DNA from: Nocardioides sp.
GTDB taxonomy: Bacteria; Actinomycetota; Actinomycetes; Propionibacteriales; Nocardioidaceae
Assembly: GCF_029937575.1 (NCBI RefSeq)
Contig: NZ_JAPYPS010000030.1
Location: forward strand, 1 to 41,923
Direction of reading: 5' to 3'
DNA: 41,923 bases
Shown here piece by piece: positions 8,310 to 13,546 of the stretch; the first letter of the stretch is position 1, and each line of letters starts with the position of its first letter. Both the position numbers and the translations under genes were made by a program. The notes beneath the pieces are model-generated. The model searched no databases, was not told the DNA's origin, and was given only the letters and a program-made list of their open reading frames with translations.

Positions 8310-8381
8310 CTTGAGGCGGGAAAACCCGCCTCAAGAGGGTGGCGGGGGATGTCCCCGCCTAGAGGTTGGACCAGGGCCTCT
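8310..8381. repeat. Tandem stem-loops in the leader of the DUF3800 gene
   Basis: A perfect 11-bp stem with an AAAA loop (8310-8320 with 8325-8335) is followed by a 7-bp stem with a 5-base loop (8341-8347 with 8353-8359). A weaker 5-bp stem follows (8361-8365 with 8377-8381). The first two share the GGCGGG/CCCGCC core. They lie immediately upstream of the DUF3800 start and would form its 5' leader or a separate structured RNA. Confidence 0.6.
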
Positions 8382-8796
8382 CGGCCAGCCCAGGTGCACA
8401 ACTGTAACACCGGGCACCGTCAGCGCCCCACCAAACCGCACGCCCAGTCCGGTTGCGCTTCACACCCACAGGGCGGCGCAGCCGTGGCAAAGCCATGTGA
8501 AGCGCAACCGGACTGGCAAGTCACTTCTGCTCCCGCGCCGACTGACCCCTTCCCGGCGCTCTGCCAGCCGCATGTGGACCGTTTCACCAGGGATCGTTGG
8601 ACCCTGCCAGCGCGCGTGGCCTGCTCGAAGAATTTCCTCAGCACGCAAGGGTACGCGATCAGGGCATGTCGTCGCCGATGTCCCCGGCCGTTCCATTTGG
8701 CCTCGAACTCAGCGCGCACGTCGTCGGCCGGAATCGCACGCGACGGGTCCGCCTTGGCACAACGCCTGGCCGTGGCCCGGCTGGAGACGGCGGGAC
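8360..8796. other. Gene-poor stretch between DUF3800 and the toxin gene
   Basis: No convincing gene is seen here. One minus-strand frame (about 8650-8810) reads ADPSRAIPADDVRAEFEAKW, which resembles the end of a RelB/ParD-type antitoxin, but it lacks a credible start and downstream sequence. It may be a decayed antitoxin. The stretch also holds the large inverted repeat at 8444-8516. Confidence 0.4.
8444..8516. repeat. 21-bp perfect inverted repeat with 31-base loop
   Basis: Bases 8444-8464 pair perfectly with 8496-8516. The arm begins CCAGTCCGGTTGCGC and the loop is GC-rich. No ORF or terminator T-run accompanies it. It may be the remnant of a miniature element or a structured RNA. Confidence 0.75.
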
Positions 8797-9147
8797 TCAA
8801 GGTGAGGTCCTGAGCCGCCCGCACGGACGCGTCAGGGACTGATCCGCTCGCGCCAGTAGCCGGGTCGCCGCTTGGTGCGCGATCGCAACGATCGCCAACT
8901 GCTCGCCGGCGACGAAGTAGACGACGCGGTACGGGAAGCCACTGACTCGCTTGGACCGCACTGTTGGCTCCCGCTCCCAGCCCGGCCAGGCGCCCCAGGA
9001 GTCCGGTGAGTCGACCGCAGCATCGATCGCCTCGCGGACCGCGATCTCGAAACGTGCGCCGACACCGAACTCACGCTCGTCGTACAACTCGACATCAGCG
9101 ACGAACTCCGCCCTCGCCTCCGGGTGGAAGTTGAAGCCACGGATCAT
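8797..9147 (-). CDS. ParE/RelE-family toxin with probable C-terminal frameshift
   Basis: The first 90 residues read as an intact plasmid-stabilization toxin. FHPEARAEFVADVELYDE is at the N-terminus, a central variable region follows, then SKRVSGFPYRVVYFVAGEQLAIVAIAH. The family normally continues with a KRRPGYW-R-R tail. Here that tail (KRRPGYWRERISP then stop at 8832) is in a neighbouring frame that starts right after the AIAH codons, around 8871-8878. The actual frame instead adds 26 unrelated residues. A one-base insertion or two-base deletion near 8874 explains this. Such toxins inhibit gyrase (ParE) or cleave mRNA (RelE). Since the tail contributes to the active region, this copy is probably weakened or dead. 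Its ATG overlaps the antitoxin stop by four bases. Confidence 0.75.
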   Translation of the reverse strand: MIRGFNFHPEARAEFVADVELYDEREFGVGARFEIAVREAIDAAVDSPDSWGAWPGWEREPTVRSKRVSGFPYRVVYFVAGEQLAIVAIAHQAATRLLARADQSLTRPCGRLRTSP

Positions 9148-9398
9148 GCGTCGCGCGCGCCCCGGCGTGCAGCTCGTCGATCCGCAAGCTCAGCAAACAC
9201 GTCCTCGCCGGGAACCATCCGCACCTCGCCGCTGACGACCTCGTCGACGCGCGAGGCGATCTCTGCCGTCCACGACTCGTCCACAGACTCTTGACCGACC
9301 GCCTCGAGAGATTCGAGCAGCCGGAGCGCCACGTCCTCGCGCACCGAAGGAGGCAGGGACATCCCCGCCTCGAAGAACTCCGACGCACTTAGCGACAT
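9144..9398 (-). CDS. Addiction-module antitoxin (Unstab_antitox-like)
   Basis: From ATG 9398 the protein has 84 residues. It shows the pattern of the short acidic putative addiction module component family: a helix with LPPSVREDVALRLLESLE (about 15-32), then ESWTAEIASRVDEVVSGEVRMVPGEDVFAEL (about 41-71), which is the toxin-wrapping part. An upstream extension to 9491 is Arg-rich and not conserved, so it is left out. The stop overlaps the toxin ATG (ATGA at 9144-9147), the usual antitoxin-first operon. It should bind the toxin and repress its own promoter. Both genes lie just outside the left attachment core of the integrative element. Confidence 0.8.
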   Translation of the reverse strand: MSLSASEFFEAGMSLPPSVREDVALRLLESLEAVGQESVDESWTAEIASRVDEVVSGEVRMVPGEDVFAELADRRAARRGARDA

Positions 9399-9575
9399 GC
9401 CGGGCAGTCTACGGTCCAGCTCGGACAGCCGAAAGGGATCGATCCAGCGCGTTCGGCGCCTGCCTTGAGCGGCTGTCCGCCCTGGCCCCACGCCCGGTCC
9501 AGACCGGTAGGCGGGGATGACGCAGATCGAACACTCCGACTCCTGATCGAGGGGCCACGACTGGAGGTCTCAGAA

Positions 9576-9597
9576 TTCTTGCGGACTTCTTGCGGAC
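9576..9597. repeat. Tandem 11-base repeat outside the left attachment core
   Basis: TTCTTGCGGAC occurs twice head to tail (9576-9586 and 9587-9597), 55 bases left of the core. It has the geometry of integrase arm-type sites but a different sequence from those inside the element. Confidence 0.6.
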
Positions 9598-9652
9598 TAG
9601 AGGCTCCAAATCGACCCTCAACATCGCTTTGACCTGCAGAAACGCTATCGAT

Positions 9653-9670
9653 TCAGTAGTACCAGGGGAA
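9653..9670. repeat. attL: 18-base direct repeat of the menB 3' end
   Basis: TCAGTAGTACCAGGGGAA here is identical to 20031-20048. On the minus strand it spells the last five menB codons (FPWYY) plus TGA. It therefore marks the displaced original end of menB and the left junction of the integrative element. Confidence 0.88.
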
Positions 9671-9776
9671 GCGCGGCACGCTCGGCGGCTGCTGGTGGTC
9701 ATTGACGGTATCGTCCGGCTGACCTGCGACGACGTGCCGGGAGTCGTTGGCTGTGCTCGGTCGCGGCTGGTCGTCC

Positions 9777-9798
9777 TGCCACATTTTCGCCACATCGA
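9777..9798. repeat. Candidate integrase arm-type sites, left end
   Basis: TGCCACATTTT and CGCCACATCGA are tandem 11-base units 106 bases inside the left core. The same YGCCACAY unit, again doubled at 11-base spacing, occurs inside the right core at 19970-19991. Placement on both sides of the joined attachment site is what arm-binding domains of tyrosine integrases require. Confidence 0.65.
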
Positions 9799-9892
9799 AA
9801 GCTCCCGGCATCGCGCTAGTGGCGAACCGCCTGACAGCGCTCCTTGAGCGCCCATAGACTTCCCCGCTCGGGCTGAGTCGGAGGGAGCATCA

Positions 9893-10831
9893 ATGAAGGA
9901 CGAGGTTGCGGTCGCGATCGCTGCCGGAATCATTGAGCGGCGCGAGTTGCTTCAAAGCCTCACGTTGGACCAACAAACGACTCTCCTCGAGAAGCTCTTC
10001 ATGGAGTTCTTCGGCGACCTCCATACGACGCTACAGAAGTGGGCTGCATTGACCGGCCAGACCGCCCAGGTCGACACCGGTTACATCGCGCAGTTTGTCG
10101 CGTCGATCGTGCTGAAGGAGCCCGGGCAAGGCTTCCGGGGCAAAGGCGACGACCTTGCCGATGGCAGCGAAGTGAAGTCTGCGGCGATCATTTCGGGAGT
10201 TGACCGGCCACGTTGGAACCACAACATGGGCACACCAGCCCAAGACCGGACCAGGAGCAGCAAGGGGAAGGTCCTCGCGAGCGACGAGTACCTCGAATCG
10301 CCTTACCTCTTCTACCTCCTCGCCGACAGGTCGGCTTCCGACACGCACCGGCCACGAGCGATCCGGATTCGTGGCTGGCTGATCGATGCGGAGAACGACA
10401 GCGGTTGGCGCGACCTTCTCAGGCTTTATCAGAGCCAGAAGGCAGACGGGCAGTACAACCTGCAGCTGCACCCACCGGTCGCGTACGACGACGACATCGT
10501 CGTGAACACCCTCGGCAATCTGGACTTCTCCGAGGTGCTCGTCTTCGACGCTCGCGTCCTTCGTTCGGCCGATGACGCGTCCCCGCTGGTGCAGTGGGTG
10601 AAGCCTTTGGAGGACGACATCCTTCCCCAGGTGGGCAGGACGCGAGCCATTGCGTATGGGGGCAGGGGATCACGCCCGAGCAGGCTCACGGGTGCCAGCG
10701 ATCTCGTTGCCGACATCGCGGTGGTCGCGCATCTGTTCCCGGATGTGCTTGGCGATGAACAGGCCGACAGATTGGCCATAGCCTCCGCCCGCGAGGTCAC
10801 TGCCGAGGCAGAGACGGCCGACGATGACTAA
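9893..10831 (+). CDS. Type II restriction endonuclease, MamI-like
   Basis: This 312-residue protein resembles the MamI restriction-enzyme family. Residues 66-113 (FVASIVLKEPGQGFRGKGDD, then EVKSA and RWNHNMG) form the conserved block. It contains a PD-(D/E)xK-like metal site: Asp86/Asp87 followed by Glu93-Val-Lys95. MamI itself cuts GATNNNNATC; whether this enzyme shares that site is not visible. The ATG at 9893 has a strong GGAGGGAGC site. The gene converges with its methyltransferase, the two stop codons overlapping by four bases (10828-10831). No controller (C-protein) gene is present. The enzyme would degrade unmethylated incoming DNA and also stabilise the element by post-segregational killing. 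Family assignment is from remembered family pattern, so specificity is left open. Confidence 0.75.
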   Translation: MKDEVAVAIAAGIIERRELLQSLTLDQQTTLLEKLFMEFFGDLHTTLQKWAALTGQTAQVDTGYIAQFVASIVLKEPGQGFRGKGDDLADGSEVKSAAIISGVDRPRWNHNMGTPAQDRTRSSKGKVLASDEYLESPYLFYLLADRSASDTHRPRAIRIRGWLIDAENDSGWRDLLRLYQSQKADGQYNLQLHPPVAYDDDIVVNTLGNLDFSEVLVFDARVLRSADDASPLVQWVKPLEDDILPQVGRTRAIAYGGRGSRPSRLTGASDLVADIAVVAHLFPDVLGDEQADRLAIASAREVTAEAETADDD

Positions 10832-12816
10832 TCCGCGCTGATCCCGTAGCGCCTGAACAGAGTCGAGCGCCCTTCCTCGACGTTCCTCATCGCGTCCTGG
10901 ACTTCGGCTCCCAACGCATCGAGTTCGACCTGGCCAAGTCTCGGCACGACGAGTCCGAGTACATCGCTTGCGCTGATACGTCGCCGCGAACTGGAGGTCC
11001 CGCGTCCGAGCGGCTTAAGTTGCGCCTGGACGTCCGGGTGGTAGAGCAGCCCCAGAACAGCGTAGGGATTGATCTGGGACCGGAACACGCCAAACTCGCT
11101 TGAGCAGACGACACGCTCTCTGGCTGTCGGGATGACAGCCGCACGCAACTTGGATGGGTTCAGCAGCGAGACCAAGACCTCCCCGGCATGTGCCATCTGC
11201 CCAGGCGTGGTCGGCTCATACTGCTCCGCGTCCGGCCAACTCACGACACCAAGCGCGTCAACGTGGAGGACCGAGACGAAGGTGAGCCCGACATCGCTGC
11301 GCTTCTGACTTTGCTTCCGCCGCGCGGTCAGGTACTCGCCGAGCGACGCTCCTCCCTGCTGCTCAAGCCGGGAACGAGACGCAAGCGCGGCCGGATCAAT
11401 GCGGCTGGGATCGAGACTCACGAGGGCTTCTGACGCGATCGAAGCGACCAACGGTGATTCACTGATCTGAATGAGCGGAGCGGGCGAATCGCCAAGCGTC
11501 AGTGCCTTCTCAATCCCAGTGACGACCTCGGGAATCTCCGTACCTGCAGGATCCGCTGCGGCCTTCCCAGCCTGCCGAATGAACCCCACATGCTCAACCC
11601 GCGCCAGAACTGTACGCGAGACTTTGGAGCGCTTCTGGATGAACAGTGCGCTCGTCTTGGCCACTGTGCCGCTCAGAGCAAAAGTGCTAGTCGGCAGGCT
11701 GATATTGGCAGCCACAGCGAGGTCGCCGGCCCGGTCGATCAGCTCATCGAAATGCCGCCCGTCGACTATGCCATCTGGCAGGACGATGCCAAGGACACCA
11801 TCTGGAGCCAGCAGGTCTAGTGCGCGGACTGTGCATGCGAGAGCTGGATCGATCGTCCCTTTGCTCCCAAGCGACGGAATCGCCGTGGTGGTGCGGCGCA
11901 GCCCTTCCGCGTTGTCGTACTTCCCCCCACCGAACGGTGGATTGGTCAGGATGAGTTGAAGCGAGCCTCGCAGCCGGTCCAGCGCCGGAGCGGTGACCGA
12001 GTCAGAGACAGGAAAGACATGGGGCGTCGATGCTCCGTACAACATCAGGTTGATCGCGGACTTGGCGATCGCTGTCGGCGACTGGTCGGCTCCCATCAAT
12101 CCCGAGTCGAGGAGGGCGGCCAACGTTGCCGCATCGGCCCGCGACTCTGCCGCCTCGAACGCCGCGACCAGGAATCGACCGGTGCCACAATAGGGGTCTG
12201 CGATGAGCGGCGAGACTCGGTCCCATCCCGACAATGGATCCCGCAGACCGAAGGCAATGTCGGCCATGGCACGCGCGATGCCACTCGGGGTCAAGAAGGT
12301 CCCCAACCCGCCTGAGTGGTCGTAGCGGCCACTCAGGAAGGCGTCAAAGGCCGTGCCGAGGGGATCCGCGACCCCTCGCTTCTCGTCGGAGACGACCTCG
12401 TCAACGAGGCGAACTGCGTGATGCAACACCTCTGCCTGTGTTAGGCGGAATGGCTCGTCGGCTGGCCAGAGCGGCTGGGCCTGTCCTGTCGAGTCCTTGG
12501 CACCAAGAATCGGGCTGAGGTTGGCCTCGACGAACGCGAGCTTCGTGAACTCAACGATGCGTTCCGGGGCGATCTGACCCCGGAAGAGGTCACCCACGGG
12601 ATGGCCGTCGATCGTGGCCGAATCCCCGGCTCGGGTGGCCCACAGGCGGAGGAAGAGGAGCTTGGACACCTCCTCGATGGCTGCGTTGGTCGGACGAATC
12701 CCGCCCTTCGCATACAGGAGTTGATGAAGCTCATCAAAACGACGGGCCAGAGCCAACTCTGCATGCCCAAAGTCGCCCGCGACGCCTAGCATCGGGACGT
12801 CGTATGTGGTCACCAT
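10828..12816 (-). CDS. N6-adenine DNA methyltransferase with C-terminal target-recognition region
   Basis: This 662-residue protein is built like HsdM joined to half of a type I specificity subunit. Residues about 20-150 are a helical HsdM-type N-domain. The S-adenosylmethionine motif is DPYCGTGRF (207-215) and the catalytic motif is NPPF (292-295). The region from about 480 onward (EYLTARRKQ, RVVCSSEFGVFR, SSSRRRISASDVLGLVVP) resembles a target-recognition half-subunit. A single such unit in a homodimer would read a symmetric, interrupted site, which fits a MamI-type recognition sequence. The start ATG at 12816 follows GGGAGAAGAC. It protects host DNA from the convergent endonuclease. Confidence 0.88.
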   Translation of the reverse strand: MVTTYDVPMLGVAGDFGHAELALARRFDELHQLLYAKGGIRPTNAAIEEVSKLLFLRLWATRAGDSATIDGHPVGDLFRGQIAPERIVEFTKLAFVEANLSPILGAKDSTGQAQPLWPADEPFRLTQAEVLHHAVRLVDEVVSDEKRGVADPLGTAFDAFLSGRYDHSGGLGTFLTPSGIARAMADIAFGLRDPLSGWDRVSPLIADPYCGTGRFLVAAFEAAESRADAATLAALLDSGLMGADQSPTAIAKSAINLMLYGASTPHVFPVSDSVTAPALDRLRGSLQLILTNPPFGGGKYDNAEGLRRTTTAIPSLGSKGTIDPALACTVRALDLLAPDGVLGIVLPDGIVDGRHFDELIDRAGDLAVAANISLPTSTFALSGTVAKTSALFIQKRSKVSRTVLARVEHVGFIRQAGKAAADPAGTEIPEVVTGIEKALTLGDSPAPLIQISESPLVASIASEALVSLDPSRIDPAALASRSRLEQQGGASLGEYLTARRKQSQKRSDVGLTFVSVLHVDALGVVSWPDAEQYEPTTPGQMAHAGEVLVSLLNPSKLRAAVIPTARERVVCSSEFGVFRSQINPYAVLGLLYHPDVQAQLKPLGRGTSSSRRRISASDVLGLVVPRLGQVELDALGAEVQDAMRNVEEGRSTLFRRYGISAD

Positions 12817-12979
12817 GTCTTCTCCCGTCGTGTGCCAATCGTTCCCGGAACTCTAAGGCTCTCCGGGGACATCCACCTGCGGCGCACCGACGGCCTGTGG
12901 ACAACCGCGCCATCGAGCGACGCTGTGGACGCCTCGTGGTTCGTTCGGAGGTCAACGAGGTCTTGTGCTGCTCGGAAAA

Positions 12980-13111
12980 CTAGGTCAAATCCCAGTCGCG
13001 CAGAACCGCAAAAAGCAGGCGTTCAAGGCTGAGTCCGTCGCCACCGAGAGCGATCGTCGCGTCGACAGCACTTTCAAGCCTTCCGAGGAGTTCCGCCTTG
13101 GTTCCAATCAT
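12980..13111 (-). CDS. Short ORF overlapping the one upstream; possibly the 3' half of a broken gene
   Basis: From ATG 13111 this frame gives 43 residues (AELLGRLESAVDATIALGG, then LERLLFAVLRDWDLT), an amphipathic helical peptide with protein-like composition. It overlaps the end of the preceding ORF (13074-13316) in another frame. The two together look like one protein of about 110 residues split by a frameshift. Overlapping coupled genes are the alternative. No family recognised. Confidence 0.35.
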   Translation of the reverse strand: MIGTKAELLGRLESAVDATIALGGDGLSLERLLFAVLRDWDLT

Positions 13112-13316
13112 CGGCGAGTCCAAGACCGATGGGGTGGAATCGGTCGAGGTCGAGGAGCCGGTGTTCGAAGTGGCTCGCCTTGTCAAAGTCGGCGGCGCCA
13201 TCCGCGAGTGCTGCTAGGCAAGAGCGGGCTTCAGCGAGGGCGACGGCGTACGCGAGTTTCATCGACAGGAGGACATCGTCGATATCGAAGCTGGAACCCC
13301 CGTATCGACCGGCCAT
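13074..13316 (-). CDS. Hypothetical small helical protein, possibly truncated by a frameshift
   Basis: From ATG 13316 the product has 80 residues, with SSFDIDDVLLSMKLAYAVALAEARSCLAALADGAADFDKASHFEHRLLDLDRFHP reading as a plausible helical protein. The last 15 residues are Gly/Asn/Lys rich and unlike the rest. The next frame picks up helical sequence there (see 12980-13111), so a frameshift around 13100-13130 is possible. It is the first gene upstream of the methyltransferase on that strand and divergent from the relaxase. Function unknown; no strong ribosome site. Confidence 0.45.
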   Translation of the reverse strand: MAGRYGGSSFDIDDVLLSMKLAYAVALAEARSCLAALADGAADFDKASHFEHRLLDLDRFHPIGLGLADDWNQGGTPRKA

Positions 13317-13546
13317 TCGCTGGCCGTCGTTGAACGTTGCTGGCCGCTCGATTTTCCGCCCGACAGGCTCAGAAACCCGCCCTTCAGACCCTCCAACCCG
13401 TCGGCACGCATGCTACGAAGGATCGTGTTGGGTCGCCTGGGGACGGGCGGCCCAGAGTCGATTTTCAGGGTAGTTGTTGGACGTTGCTGGCAGTGACTGT
13501 GGCCGCGTCCGGGACCGGATTTGGGGTGGTCGGGGTGCGTGGTGGG
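13317..13546. other. Intergenic region upstream of relaxase; candidate oriT
   Basis: No gene is seen. A 16-base segment GTTGRACGTTGCTGGC is repeated at 13329-13344 and 13476-13491 with one mismatch. A TCGATTTTC block accompanies each copy (near 13349 and 13459). Relaxase recognition sites usually lie just upstream of the relaxase gene, so this is the most likely place for the transfer origin. Confidence 0.4.

Larger units (their letters stand above)
9399..9892. other. Non-coding region spanning the left end of the integrative element
   Basis: This stretch of 494 bases contains no supportable gene. It holds the antitoxin promoter side, a tandem 11-base repeat (9576-9597), the 18-base attachment core (9653-9670), a second tandem 11-base repeat (9777-9798), and the promoter and ribosome site (GGAGGGAGC) of the restriction endonuclease. 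Confidence 0.7.

Noticed and set aside
8854..8864. Possible third copy of the attachment core (CAGTAGCCGGG) inside the toxin gene
   Set aside because: Only the first six bases match the 18-base core, and the sequence is explained by the conserved GYW codons of the toxin.
9576..9798. CRISPR-like array
   Set aside because: The repeats are 11 bases, occur only as doublets without spacers, and fit recombinase binding sites better.
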